Positions 1 through 8,606 of a DNA stretch of 64,000 nt are shown here, piece by piece (within the stretch, counting starts at the first letter, position 1; each line of letters begins with the position of its first letter). The translations under genes and the position numbers were made by a program. The notes under the pieces are model-generated. The model was given only the letters and a program-made list of their open reading frames with translations, searched no databases and was not told where the DNA came from. Origin of the DNA: Nitrobacter sp051535215 (GTDB lineage Bacteria > Pseudomonadota > Alphaproteobacteria > Rhizobiales > Xanthobacteraceae); the NCBI RefSeq assembly GCF_051535215.1, contig NZ_JBPPLY010000012.1, positions 21,812 through 85,811 of the forward strand, in the 5' to 3' direction.

Positions 1-1323
1 CCGGCGCTCCTGAAACCGGCGGCGCGAGCGCTGGCCTCGCTGTTGTGGGCGCAGAAGCAGGACAATGTCGATCTGTCGGCGCTGTCGAGCGCGCAGCATC
101 TGGCTGCCAGCGGCCGCACTTCGTTCCCGGCCGACAAACTGCTCAATCAGGACGCCTATCGTGCCCTTGGCTATCGGCAATGCGGCGAGCGGGTGGTTCG
201 CGTCGATATCCTCGAGAGACTGGCTGATCTGATCCGTCCCGCGCTGGCGTGGCGGAAAGGTGCCCTCGGCGTCATGCCGGCCGGTGCATTCGACGGCCGT
301 GGCTTCGTTGTGACCCAGGCGATGACGTCGCTCGTCGGCACCGCCGGCGAGGAATTCGCCTCCATCCTGCGGGCGCTCGGCTATCGCATGGAGCGTTGTC
401 CGGCGCCTCCACCCGTGACAGAACCCGTTCCGGCGATTGAGGGCGCGGAGGCGACGTCCGCCGAGGTGTCGGAGCGCGTGCCGGAGGAATCGACTGTGCC
501 GGACGCCATGCCCGAAGGGCAGGGAGTTGCGTCGGAGGGCACGGGTGCGCCCGATCCCGGATTGGTTGCGGAGCCAGCGCTAACGGCGGATGCGGGGTCG
601 TCGGAGGCGATCGCTACGGAGGCCGAAGCCGCTGGTACGGCCGAGGATATGCAGGCGACGGTGTCGTCCGACGCTGCGGTCCTGCCGGCTTCCGAGGCTC
701 CTGAACCCGCACCCTCTGATTCTGCGCAAGCCGAATCGGGCGCCGTTGACGCCGGGAGTGCGCCGGAGGGCGAGACATCCGCCGCGAGCGCCGCGGATGT
801 CGCTGCAAGTGACGTCGAGCCGGCGACGGTCGAGGTCTGGCGGCCAGGCGGTCGTCCTGCCGACCGGCGTCCGCGCCACGATCGCACCCGCCATCGCCGG
901 CATCAGGCGGGGCAGGATGGCGCGCAACAATCCGCGGCCGCGGATGGCGAAGCGGGCGAGGGGGCGCAGGGACGCGAGCGGCCTGGGCGGGGACGCCGCA
1001 GGTCATATGTCGATGCACCAGCCGGAGCCGGGTCCGCCGGGAGCGAGCGCGCGCCCGGCGGTGAGTCGCGCGAGGGCAAAGGACGTCCACCGCGCGAGCG
1101 TTTCCAGGGTAAGGGTCGGGATCGGGACAGAGACAGGGATCAGGACAAGGGCCGGTTTCAGGGTTCGCGCAAGGGGGGCCGCGAGGGACGTTCGGACGCC
1201 GGGCCCTCGCACCGCCCCTACGCCAGCAGTGCGCCGCGCGAGCGCGAGCGAGCGCTGGATCCGAATTCGCCGTTTGCGAAACTCGCTGCGCTCAAGGACC
1301 AGCTTGCCGGCCGCAAGGAGTGA
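1..1323 (+). CDS. Helicase-related protein, C-terminal part (5' end outside window)
   Basis: The reading frame is open from base 1, so the gene begins upstream and only its last 440 codons are seen. The first 130 residues form a folded region rich in Leu/Ala/Arg that resembles the C-terminal part of the SUV3-like DEAD/DEAH RNA helicases of Rhizobiales; the helicase motor itself would lie upstream. From about 410 to 840 the protein becomes acidic and Ala/Glu/Pro rich. From 840 on it is Arg/Gly/Asp rich with repeated RDRD-type runs, a disordered RNA-binding type of tail, ending in a conserved-looking SPFAKLAALKDQLAGRKE segment. The S4 RNA-binding gene follows 94 bp downstream, so both may act on RNA. 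The helicase label is a family inference from the C-terminus only. Confidence 0.7.
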   Translation, partial: PALLKPAARALASLLWAQKQDNVDLSALSSAQHLAASGRTSFPADKLLNQDAYRALGYRQCGERVVRVDILERLADLIRPALAWRKGALGVMPAGAFDGRGFVVTQAMTSLVGTAGEEFASILRALGYRMERCPAPPPVTEPVPAIEGAEATSAEVSERVPEESTVPDAMPEGQGVASEGTGAPDPGLVAEPALTADAGSSEAIATEAEAAGTAEDMQATVSSDAAVLPASEAPEPAPSDSAQAESGAVDAGSAPEGETSAASAADVAASDVEPATVEVWRPGGRPADRRPRHDRTRHRRHQAGQDGAQQSAAADGEAGEGAQGRERPGRGRRRSYVDAPAGAGSAGSERAPGGESREGKGRPPRERFQGKGRDRDRDRDQDKGRFQGSRKGGREGRSDAGPSHRPYASSAPRERERALDPNSPFAKLAALKDQLAGRKE

Positions 1324-1354
1324 TCGCGCAGGCGACAGGGTGCAAACTCGTCTA

Positions 1355-1404
1355 ACGCGTTTTATTCACGCGAACCGGCATTCACTTCGCGTGAAAACGC
1401 TATG
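1355..1404 (+). repeat. 50-bp dispersed intergenic repeat, copy 1
   Basis: This segment begins acgcgttttattcacgcgaa and ends gaaaacgctatg. It matches the reverse complement of 3618-3667 at 46 of 50 positions. It lies in the gap between the helicase and the S4 gene. I recognise it as a type of short intergenic repeat common in Bradyrhizobium-like genomes; its function is not known to me. Confidence 0.75.
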
Positions 1405-1417
1405 GATGTGAAGCTGT

Positions 1418-1714
1418 TTGGCTGTCCCGGAGCGCCAGCGTCTCGACAAGTGGTTGTGGCATGCGCGAGTGGTCAGAGCCCGGACCCACGCTGCGGCCCT
1501 GATCGAGTCCGGTCATGTTCGCGTCAACGGCGCGCGTGAGAAATCTCCGGGACATCCCCTCAAGGTCGATGACGTACTCACGGTCGGACTGAGCCACGGT
1601 GTCCGCATTCTCAGGGTCACCGGATTTGCCGAAAGGCGCGGGAACGCAACTGCCGCAAGAGCGCTTTATGATGACGTGTCAGATGCTTCCGACGGACGTC
1701 AATCGCACACATAG
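1418..1714 (+). CDS. S4-domain RNA-binding protein (Hsp15/HslR-like)
   Basis: The 98-residue product opens with RQRLDKWLWHARVVRART and continues with ALIESGHVRVNG, the classic S4 fold signature seen in Hsp15 (HslR), which binds stalled 50S subunits carrying nascent chains. The S4 domain fills residues 5 to 65; the short tail is variable. An in-frame TGA lies just upstream, so the first usable start is TTG at 1418; no strong ribosome-binding site is visible. The gene sits between the helicase and fdxA on the same strand, an order I recall from related genomes. Function in ribosome rescue or RNA binding is inferred from family. Confidence 0.85.
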   Translation: MAVPERQRLDKWLWHARVVRARTHAAALIESGHVRVNGAREKSPGHPLKVDDVLTVGLSHGVRILRVTGFAERRGNATAARALYDDVSDASDGRQSHT

Positions 1715-1788
1715 CGCTACTCCACGGCTTGCAGCCACGCTGTTCCTGCGGTACCCCAGCCTGCAAATTTGATCCTCCGGAGCCTTGG

Positions 1789-2127
1789 ATGACTTACGTC
1801 GTCAACGATGCCTGCATTAAGTGCAAATACACTGATTGCGTTGAGGTTTGCCCCGTCGACTGCTTCTATGAAGGCGAGAACATGCTCGTCATTCATCCCG
1901 ATGAATGCATCGATTGCGGTGTCTGTGAACCCGAATGTCCGGCCGAAGCCATCAAGCCAGACTCCGAGCCGGGACTGGAGAAGTGGCTCGAGGTGAACGC
2001 GGAATACGCCAAAAGCTGGCCCAACATCACGCAGAAAAAAGATTCTCCGCCCGACGCCAAGGAATTCGAGGGCGTTGAAGGCAAATTCGAGAAGTATTTT
2101 TCTTCCAATCCGGGATCCGGAGACTGA
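1789..2127 (+). CDS. fdxA: FdxA-type 7Fe ferredoxin ([3Fe-4S][4Fe-4S])
   Basis: This 112-residue soluble electron carrier has cysteines at 9, 12, 17, 21, 25, 40, 43, 46 and 50, including the CIDCGVC cluster followed by CP, the pattern of the bacterial 7Fe ferredoxins (Azotobacter FdI type). The long C-terminal extension (SWPNITQKKD and beyond) is typical of alphaproteobacterial FdxA. The start is the ATG at 1789, preceded by ccggag at a good distance; an in-frame TTG further upstream is less likely. It lies between the S4 gene and carD, in the same direction. It is a housekeeping redox protein whose partner cannot be read from the sequence. Confidence 0.95.
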   Translation: MTYVVNDACIKCKYTDCVEVCPVDCFYEGENMLVIHPDECIDCGVCEPECPAEAIKPDSEPGLEKWLEVNAEYAKSWPNITQKKDSPPDAKEFEGVEGKFEKYFSSNPGSGD

Positions 2128-2242
2128 GTTAATCTCGGGACCGCATTGCGGGGGAGGGCCGAGTGGCATCCCCGGCCTTAACCTTGTTTTTGACCGGCCC
2201 TGCCAAAAGCGGTCCTGAAGAAGGTTCCTCCGGTTTAAATCA

Positions 2243-2270
2243 TTGATTTTTGCGGAAAATGTGCTATATT
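2243..2270 (+). promoter_or_regulatory. Candidate sigma-70 type promoter for carD
   Basis: TTGATT (2243-2248) and TATATT (2265-2270) are separated by 16 bp in an AT-rich patch between fdxA and carD. Transcription would begin near 2277, leaving an untranslated leader of about 245 nt if carD starts at 2523. This is prediction by motif only. Confidence 0.5.
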
Positions 2271-2522
2271 GGTCGTGTTTTCGGAGCTGGATTACGTTTT
2301 TACCTGCTTGTAGCCCCCTGAGGGGCTCCCGTGAAAACATCGAACAGGGCGTGGCATGTCCACGCGCAGGTTGTGTCACAGAAAACGCGTAAAAAAAATA
2401 CTTCTAGGGCATCTGCGGCTCGCCGCGGTGCAGCACGGGTTCGTGCCCGGACCGCTGGCACGAACGCCCGAACGGCTGCCAAGGGCACGGCCGGAAAATC
2501 CTCGAGAAATAAAAGAGGCGAA

Positions 2523-3350
2523 ATGCCAAGCAAGACTGCCAAAGTGGCCGCCAAGACCGCTGCTTCGAAAACCGCCGGGGTGAAGACGGCTGCCTTGAAG
2601 GCTGCCGCATCGAAGGCATCAGTCGCCAGGGCTGCTTCCAGGACCGCGAAACCGGCTGCAAAGTCCGCAGCGAAAACCGCGGTGACCGGCAAGACCGTCG
2701 CGAAATCTCCCGCCAAGGCCGGCGCGCTCCGGGTCGAGGAGCCGAAGAAGGTTTTGACCCAGCGCCAGGGGTTCAAGACCAACGAGTTCGTGGTCTATCC
2801 GGCGCACGGTGTCGGCCAGATTCTGGCGATCGAAGAGCAGGAGATTGCGGGCGCCAAGCTTGAGCTGTTCGTCATCAATTTCATGAAGGACAAGATGACG
2901 CTGCGGGTTCCGACTGCGAAGATCGCGAATGTCGGCATGCGCAAGCTGTCGGAGCCGGGCCTGGTCAAGCGCGCGCTTGAAACGCTGAAGGGCCGCGCGC
3001 GCATCAAGCGCACGATGTGGTCGCGCCGCGCGCAGGAATATGAAGCCAAGATCAATTCGGGAGACATCGTTGCGATCGCCGAGGTGGTGCGCGATCTCTA
3101 TCGTTCGGAATCGCAGCCCGAGCAATCCTACAGCGAACGTCAGCTCTATGAGGCCGCTCTCGATCGTCTGTCGCGCGAGATCGCCGTCGTTCAGCACGTG
3201 ACGGAAACCGAGGCGGTCAAGGAAATCGAGGGCCAACTCGCCAAGAGCCCGCGTCGCGGCGCCAAGGCGGAGGCCGACGCCGAATCCGATGGCGACATTG
3301 ACGCCGACGCCGATGGTGATGACGCGGCGGTCGCCGACGAAGCTGCGTAA
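2523..3350 (+). CDS. carD: CarD family transcriptional regulator
   Basis: CarD proteins bind the beta subunit of RNA polymerase through a Tudor-like domain and stabilise the open promoter complex. The domain is clear: FKTNEFVVYPAHGVGQI followed by FVINFMKDKMTLRVPT, then the helical DNA-contacting region with KRTMWSRRAQEYEAKI. The N-terminal 80 residues are a Lys/Ala/Thr-rich basic extension and the C-terminus is an Asp-rich acidic tail, both usual in Bradyrhizobium-type CarD. I chose ATG 2523 (275 aa), preceded by gaggcg, because protein resemblance begins there. An in-frame GTG at 2331, preceded by gagggg, would add 64 basic residues and cannot be excluded. A strong terminator follows 27 bp after the stop. 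Confidence 0.92.
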   Translation: MPSKTAKVAAKTAASKTAGVKTAALKAAASKASVARAASRTAKPAAKSAAKTAVTGKTVAKSPAKAGALRVEEPKKVLTQRQGFKTNEFVVYPAHGVGQILAIEEQEIAGAKLELFVINFMKDKMTLRVPTAKIANVGMRKLSEPGLVKRALETLKGRARIKRTMWSRRAQEYEAKINSGDIVAIAEVVRDLYRSESQPEQSYSERQLYEAALDRLSREIAVVQHVTETEAVKEIEGQLAKSPRRGAKAEADAESDGDIDADADGDDAAVADEAA

Positions 3351-3377
3351 CAGGCTTTTCGACTGCATCAGGACAAG

Positions 3378-3405
3378 AAAAACCCGGCCGAGTGGCCGGG
3401 TTTTT
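3378..3405 (+). terminator. Rho-independent terminator after carD
   Basis: A 12-bp perfect stem (aaaaacccggcc / ggccgggttttt) with a GAGT loop is followed by T-rich sequence. It lies 27 bp past the carD stop codon. Confidence 0.92.
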
Positions 3406-3617
3406 CTTTGGAACGTTCTTCGTCGAAGCGATGCGAATTCCTCTCCCTACCTTTGAGAGCGTCTGGAGGAATGGAGTTCACTCGCTTCTGACGGAATCCG
3501 AAGCAGGTCCCCATGATTGATCTCGACGTGCTTCTTGATGCGAGCAGGTATCCGCATCATTCGAAAACGCTGGTATGACTTCGAGCCACCGGAAGCGGGA
3601 GGGTCAATCGGCGCTTC

Positions 3618-3667
3618 CATAGCGTTTTCAAGCGAAATGAATGCCGGTTCGCGTAAAGAAAACGCGT
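3618..3667 (-). repeat. 50-bp dispersed intergenic repeat, copy 2 (inverted)
   Basis: This is an inverted copy of 1355-1404 with four differences. It sits in the 405-bp gap between carD and the M48 protease gene. Apart from the carD terminator and this repeat I see nothing in that gap; an 84-codon antisense frame across it (3447-3701) has no protein-like character. Confidence 0.75.
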
Positions 3668-3755
3668 CAAACAAAAAGCTGGAGCCCGGCTTTGATTCCA
3701 TTAGAGGAACTCTAGCGATTTCGTTGGACCGTCCTTGAATGCATGACGGCGCAGA

Positions 3756-5249
3756 TCAATCCACCACGATCTTGACCCGGCTGCGCACCTTGACCTGCGC
3801 GTGCGGGTCGAGACCGTTGAGCACGCGAAAACGCTCCGCTGGATGATCGACGCCCGCCATGCGATGCGACAGCGATTCCACGGTATCCCCGGGTTGCACG
3901 GTGATGACCTTGATCCGCAGCGGGCGCGCCGCCTGGATCTCATCCAGCGTCAGGCGACGGAACGAGGCGACTGTCTCGCGGGCGTTGCGTTCGCTCTCGG
4001 TGGTCTTGTGGCGGGTTGCGAAGATAAAGCGATAGACGTCGCTGCCGAAGCGCAGGGCATAGACCCGGAACTGCCATTGCTCGCCGTTGGCGACCGCCGA
4101 GGCGGCGGGAAAACCGTTGATGGTCAACTCCTCGGTCGAACCTTTGTCGACGTTCTCCATCCAGCCGGAGTTGAGATATTCGGTGAGCTTCTGCTCGGCA
4201 GGCACGCGGACGACGTCGAAGCGCATCGCCTGGCTGCCGCCCTCGCGCACCCCGATCACGGCCTGGGCCGTATTATCGAGCGAAAAACCTTCCGGGGCCT
4301 GGAAGGTAAAGCCGAGCTTGGGGTGCAGGAAGCGGCGGCCGCGAACGAATCCCTCGCTCGGATCCTCGCCGTAGACGATGTTGTCGATCGCGTCGAGATA
4401 GGTCTCGCTGTCGCGCTCGCCTTGTGCAGGCGCACTGTATTGCCGCGCATTGGCCTTTGCGTTCTCGACTCGCTCAGGCGTTGCGGGGTGCGACGACAGG
4501 AAGTCCTGTGAGCGCGGGTCCAGCGACGGCTTGCCGGCCTTGAGCGCCGCATTGCGCTCCATCGCCGCCAGGAAGCGCGCCGCGCCGTAGGGATCGAAAT
4601 GGGCCCGCGCGGAAATCCCGACGCCGATGCCGTCGGCCTCGAATTCCTGGGCGCGTGAAAAGCTCGCCAGCGTCAGCTTGGACTTGGCGAGCGCCAGCGC
4701 CGTCAGATCCGGATCCGTACCCATCTCGGTGACGACGTGGCTGACGAGGGCGGCCTGCCGCGCCTGGTCCTCGCGGATCGCCGCATGTTTGGCCAGAACG
4801 TGCGCCATTTCATGCGACAGGACCGAGGACAGTTCCGAGGTGTCGTTGGCGAGCGCGACCAGACCGCGCGTGACGTAAAGCTGGCCGGTCGGCAGCGCGA
4901 AGGCGTTCACCGCGCCCGAATTGAGAATCGTGACCTTGTAGGTGAGATCGGGGCGCTCCGACGCCGCGACCAGCCGCTCGACCGTCTTGTTGATCAGTGC
5001 TTCGAGCCGCGGATCGTCGTAGGCACCGCCGTAAGAGGCGAGGATGCGCTCATGCTCGTGTTCGGCTGCCGGGGTTTGCACCGCCGCCCGCGCCGGTTTT
5101 GCAGGTTTGACGGAATGAGGGGCTGCGGTCTGGAACCGGTTCACGTCCCCGCAGCCGGCCAGGATGAGCGTCGCGCCCACCAGAACGATAGGCGCAACCA
5201 AAAGGCGGCGGCCTATTCCAGTCCCGCGCCGTTCTGTGCTCCCCGCCAT
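3756..5249 (-). CDS. M48 family metalloprotease, lipoprotein with C-terminal LysM-like domain
   Basis: The 497-residue protein starts with a signal peptide and a lipobox (LAGC, Cys33), so it is expected to be anchored in the periplasmic face of a membrane. The M48 zinc motif HEMAH is at 146-150 and the third ligand region EFEADGIG at about 202-209. A second domain (about 300-430) resembles the C-terminal part of alphaproteobacterial M48 proteins. The last 50 residues (VQPGDTVESLSHRM and onward) look like a LysM-type peptidoglycan-binding module. It resembles BepA/YfgC-type quality-control proteases but without obvious TPRs. It stands alone on the minus strand with a 275-bp gap to the next gene. 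Substrate unknown. Confidence 0.92.
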   Translation of the reverse strand: MAGSTERRGTGIGRRLLVAPIVLVGATLILAGCGDVNRFQTAAPHSVKPAKPARAAVQTPAAEHEHERILASYGGAYDDPRLEALINKTVERLVAASERPDLTYKVTILNSGAVNAFALPTGQLYVTRGLVALANDTSELSSVLSHEMAHVLAKHAAIREDQARQAALVSHVVTEMGTDPDLTALALAKSKLTLASFSRAQEFEADGIGVGISARAHFDPYGAARFLAAMERNAALKAGKPSLDPRSQDFLSSHPATPERVENAKANARQYSAPAQGERDSETYLDAIDNIVYGEDPSEGFVRGRRFLHPKLGFTFQAPEGFSLDNTAQAVIGVREGGSQAMRFDVVRVPAEQKLTEYLNSGWMENVDKGSTEELTINGFPAASAVANGEQWQFRVYALRFGSDVYRFIFATRHKTTESERNARETVASFRRLTLDEIQAARPLRIKVITVQPGDTVESLSHRMAGVDHPAERFRVLNGLDPHAQVKVRSRVKIVVD

Positions 5250-5524
5250 CGTCGCAACATCTCCGCCCGATCGGTGACTCTATTCCAACACTCGCAACCT
5301 TCCCGGTAGGCTTGTTTGCGAATGCCGGAATTCGGAACCGCCAGCATCTTACCATTTTCGCGCGACCAAGACTCAGAAGTTCGCGCTCGGCGAGTTTCTG
5401 AATACCAGGTCACGACGATTTTGATCGAATCGATCAAAAATCAGGAACGTGATCGATTCCAAATATTCCAGAGCGGGATGCGGGCGGGAAAACCGCGCCA
5501 CATTTTCTCTCTATCATCCCCGCT

Positions 5525-6310
5525 CTAGTCGCCAATCAGTTCGATCTGCCCGACCCGGAGCACATTGATCCGCGGTCCGCCGCGCCGTTCGACCCAGCCG
5601 CGGATACGCACGCGGCGATTTTCCAGAGAGGACGGCGCGATGCCCGCCGCCTCCAAATACGGTACCATGCGCCTTGAAATAGTCGCAGCGAAGTCTCGTG
5701 TCCAGCGTCGGCCGAAGTTGACATAGACTGTTCCGCCGGCGTGTCTGACAGACACGACTTTGCCCTCGACGACGGCGAATTGACCGACGCGGGTCAAAAT
5801 ATCGCCGGGGTTTTGAACGTTCTTCACAACAGAGGAATTCGCCCAGGTTCCGCGCCGCGTCTGCCGCGCCGCAGCCTCGGCGGCCGCCAGTTCCGTTGCG
5901 CAGGCTTTGTCGACGATGTCGGCGGATGCGATCGCTTCGCCCCGCGCCAGCAGATCGTGCTGCGCCGAACCGGCGGACGGTTCGGGATAATATAAGAAAA
6001 CCGATTGCCGGCCGTAGCGATCCGGATCGTCACGTTCGCCGCGCAGGATCATATGCCGGCCGATCAGCGCCGTGAACACGGACTTGCGATCCTTCGGCTC
6101 TCCCGCAACGATTTCAACGCCGGCGAGGCGGACCTCGCGGCCGTCCTCGAGACGGAGTGTCCGCGCGTCGACGACGGCGCTTACGACGCCTTCACCCTGG
6201 ATGTCGAACTCGCATCCGGCCGCGAGCGATGGCGCGGTCGCGCCGAACAACATTCCGCAGAGCATTGCTCCGAGCAGACTGTTGCGCGTGCAAAACAAGC
6301 GCGCCGTCAT
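5525..6310 (-). CDS. Secreted thermonuclease-like (SNase fold) protein
   Basis: The 261-residue protein has a signal peptide (hydrophobic stretch 11-30 ending SLAAG) followed by an OB-fold resembling staphylococcal nuclease: VVDARTLRLEDGREVRLAGVE, DDPDRYGR and QTRRGTWA correspond to conserved SNase segments. A C-terminal extension (about 150-261) is another beta-rich region ending in RVGQIELIGD. Whether the catalytic Arg/Glu set is complete is uncertain, so enzyme activity is inferred only. It lies between the M48 protease and the GlsB-like gene, all on the minus strand but with separate gaps. Confidence 0.8.
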   Translation of the reverse strand: MTARLFCTRNSLLGAMLCGMLFGATAPSLAAGCEFDIQGEGVVSAVVDARTLRLEDGREVRLAGVEIVAGEPKDRKSVFTALIGRHMILRGERDDPDRYGRQSVFLYYPEPSAGSAQHDLLARGEAIASADIVDKACATELAAAEAAARQTRRGTWANSSVVKNVQNPGDILTRVGQFAVVEGKVVSVRHAGGTVYVNFGRRWTRDFAATISRRMVPYLEAAGIAPSSLENRRVRIRGWVERRGGPRINVLRVGQIELIGD

Positions 6311-6385
6311 CGTCGAGCTTTATCGGCAGCCTCGTGCACCGCGGATCGCTTTTGGCCCTCGGACATCGCCCGAGGGCCGCTTGCC

Positions 6386-6664
6386 TCACTTCGACCCGGG
6401 GTCGGCGATGACGCGCGCCGCGACCAGCCTGTTCCAGATGAACAACACGATGATTGCGCCGATGGTCGCCGTAATGAACCCGGCGCCCTGATTGGGGCCG
6501 TAATGGCCGATCGACTGTCCGATGAAGGTCGCGAGAAATGCGCCTGCAATCCCGAGCACCGTTGTGAGGATGAATCCGCTCGGCTTGTTCGGACCGGGAG
6601 ACAGAAACCGTGCAATGATCCCTGCGACGAAACCGACGAGAATAATCCAGAGAATGCCGCTCAT
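6386..6664 (-). CDS. GlsB/YeaQ/YmgE family small membrane protein
   Basis: This 92-residue protein is made of three hydrophobic segments: GILWIILVGFVAGIIARF, FILTTVLGIAGAFLATFIG and FITATIGAIIVLFIWNRL. The spacing and the Gly-rich pattern match the transglycosylase-associated / GlsB family of inner-membrane stress proteins. The start ATG at 6664 is preceded by a purine-rich aaggac stretch. Molecular function is not established for the family. Confidence 0.9.
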   Translation of the reverse strand: MSGILWIILVGFVAGIIARFLSPGPNKPSGFILTTVLGIAGAFLATFIGQSIGHYGPNQGAGFITATIGAIIVLFIWNRLVAARVIADPGSK

Positions 6665-6755
6665 GATGAAAGTCCTTCCTCAGAATAACCGTGACGTTGA
6701 AACGTTCCGCAAGTCGGCCGTCAGCCGGCCGATTCCGTAACGGTCGGCAATTCCA

Positions 6756-7346
6756 TCAAAGCATCCGGGACAGTTCGCTCTCGGTCGGGAGGCGCCCATC
6801 CGGTGTCAGATGGTTGACGACCTGGGGCAGGTGCTGACTGAGACCGGTGAGCAGCTCCTCCCGCGACAGGCCGGTCTGCGCCGTCAGGGCGTTGATCTGG
6901 TCGGCTCCCAACGCGTCGGCTAGGTCGCGTGGCGCGATTTGCTTGTTGGGCCCCGGACTGACCCATGAATTTGCGGTATCGCCATGCCCTTTCTGCTGAA
7001 GCTGATTAAGCAGATCGCCGAGACCACCGCTCAGAACGCTTCCGGCCGCGCCGCCTGCCAGCAACCCGCCAAGCCCGCCCTTGAGCAGGTCACCGAGGCC
7101 GCCTCCGCTGCCGGGCAGACCGGCATTGACCGTGCTTCTCGGCACGGGAGCCGGAGGCGCGGACGGGGTGGCTTCAGAATGGTTTCCGGTGAAATGCTTC
7201 AGCGCCTTGTAGCCCAGCAGGGCAAGGATCGCCAATGTCATCGGCGACATGCCGCCGCCGCTTTCGCTTGGCGCACCGGGAGCGCTGGGCTCACTTGGAC
7301 CGCGGGGACCGTTCTGCATTCCGTTGAGGACGTCGAGCAAACCCAT
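6756..7346 (-). CDS. YidB-like (DUF937) protein
   Basis: The 196-residue protein begins MGLLDVLNGM, has a single hydrophobic segment near 36-50, a Pro/Ala-rich linker, a Gly/Leu-rich stretch (LGDLLKGGLGGLLAGG) and a C-terminal helical region containing GADQINALTAQTGLSREELL and a TPDGRLP motif near the end. This arrangement is that of the YidB/DUF937 family. Function is unknown; the family is widespread and often found near stress or membrane genes, as here beside a GlsB-like gene. The start is well defined, preceded by ggagacg. Confidence 0.9.
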   Translation of the reverse strand: MGLLDVLNGMQNGPRGPSEPSAPGAPSESGGGMSPMTLAILALLGYKALKHFTGNHSEATPSAPPAPVPRSTVNAGLPGSGGGLGDLLKGGLGGLLAGGAAGSVLSGGLGDLLNQLQQKGHGDTANSWVSPGPNKQIAPRDLADALGADQINALTAQTGLSREELLTGLSQHLPQVVNHLTPDGRLPTESELSRML

Positions 7347-7570
7347 GATCGTCTCCTGTTCCGCTCCAGCCCCGTGGCCGAAGATAATGCCGCCACATGA
7401 CGGTCACAAGGCACATGCGGGCGAGCACGAAGCATCGCCGCTTCATTTTGCTATCGAAACGAAAATGACTGCGGCATGAATGGCGGCGCCTCGGTAGGGC
7501 ACGGCGCGTGCTTGGGGGCTTGCCCGATGCGCCTGAGTACCGGATAAGTACCGGACTTGCGTGGCATTCA

Positions 7571-7647
7571 GTCCCGGTAGCTCAGCTGGATAGAGCACAG
7601 GTTTCCTAAACCTGGGGTCAGGGGTTCGACTCCCTTCCGGGACGCCA
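7571..7647 (+). tRNA. tRNA-Arg (anticodon CCT)
   Basis: A 77-nt cloverleaf with encoded CCA. The acceptor stem pairs gtcccgg with ccgggac, the anticodon loop is TTCCTAA between caggt and acctg, and the T-loop is GGTTCGACTCC. The CCT anticodon reads AGG arginine codons. It lies at the edge between backbone genes and could serve as an integration site, but no integrase is adjacent. Confidence 0.97.
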
Positions 7648-7819
7648 TTTTTTTTCAGGCGCCGATTGCGGGCCACCTGGATCAAGGGCCGCGAAAACAC
7701 CCACGCGATAGCTACTTGCGTCGATCGCGGCCAGTGCTCGCGTGACTATCGTCGGGCGATGACGCGGAATGTTGTTCCCGCGCCGGCCCTCTCACAAAAC
7801 AATTCGATTCTCGCTGGAC

Positions 7820-7924
7820 TCAATCGCTTCGGCTAGTCTGGTAGCTGCCATAAGCCAGGCTGAAGATCAGCACCAGAAAAACCGCGAGGAAGCCTCCGAC
7901 AACGAGCCAGAAATCATGTGGCAT
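7820..7924 (-). CDS. Small single-pass membrane protein (34 aa)
   Basis: This short frame encodes a protein starting MPHDFWLVVGGFLAVFLVL, almost entirely one transmembrane helix followed by a short polar tail (SYQTSRSD). An AGGAG ribosome-binding site lies 10 nt before the ATG on the minus strand. The hydrophobic pattern and good start context make it a plausible real small membrane protein. I do not recognise a named family. Confidence 0.6.
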   Translation of the reverse strand: MPHDFWLVVGGFLAVFLVLIFSLAYGSYQTSRSD

Positions 7925-8101
7925 GATTTAGGGTCTCCTGAGATTAAGGATCGCCCCCGCTGGATAGGTACGCCGCTATCCTGGCTCATGCCAGTCACAG
8001 CTTCGGGACTGATGGTGCCGGGTCTTTCGATTGCTGCGGGCTGACGCCGGTCGAGCATGCAAACGGGGTGACGGTGCGCTTGCACAGCGCAGCCGCAATG
8101 C

Positions 8102-8517
8102 CTAATGCGCCGCGTCGGCCTTGTGATCCGCTTTCGTCGCGACACGGAAGAAAGTCGCAGAAATCAGCCACAGCGCTGTGAAGAAGCCGCTGAACAACAA
8201 AGCCTTGAACAAGCCATCCGGTGTGCTCGCGCTCGACGGAGCAGTCGCAATGGCTATAGCCAACAATGCCTGCATGATCGCGGCGCCGAGCATGGCTCGG
8301 GCCATGCCAGCGAGTCGAAACCAAGCGGAGAACCCGCCTACCGCTGCCGCCATGATCAGCAGAAAAAGCCAATGCCATCGTCGCGAACAATTGTGGTCCA
8401 CGCCGTCAGGAGCGACGTCACGAGTGCGACGGTAATTCCTGCGCGGTAGGCCCGGCTTCCGCTCGCGCCGGTCCGTCCGCCCGGTCGGGGCCAGAGCGAA
8501 GCGAACTGGCGTGACAC
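8102..8517 (-). pseudogene. Frameshifted small membrane protein
   Basis: Two overlapping minus-strand frames join into one protein. The N-terminal half (GTG at 8517) gives YRAGITVALVTSLLTAWTTI then GIGFF. It runs into a stop just where the second frame supplies LLIMAAAVGGFSAWF, GMARAMLGAAIMQALLAIAI and LLFSGFFTALWLISATFFRV. The join lies at the A5 run at 8363-8367 (one base lost). I recall intact relatives in Bradyrhizobium as multi-pass membrane proteins of unknown function. This may be real decay, a programmed slip or a sequencing error. Confidence 0.6.
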
Positions 8518-8606
8518 AAAGGCTATGGCGGACTGCGCCCGATAGCGATGATCATCCAGGTCGTCGCACGAAAGAGAGAGTTCCGCTCCCGACCCTGAAC
8601 GGACCT

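Noticed and set aside
590..1411. A 273-codon Arg-rich frame across the helicase tail
   Set aside because: It is a frame shadow of the low-complexity GC-rich region of the helicase gene.
3801..4511. A 236-codon plus-strand frame opposite the M48 protease
   Set aside because: It is antisense to a well-supported gene and has no domain.
7443..7700. An 85-codon minus-strand frame reading EGSRTPDPRFRKPVLYPAEL
   Set aside because: It is the antisense of tRNA-Arg; this peptide is a well-known false protein from tRNA complement strands.
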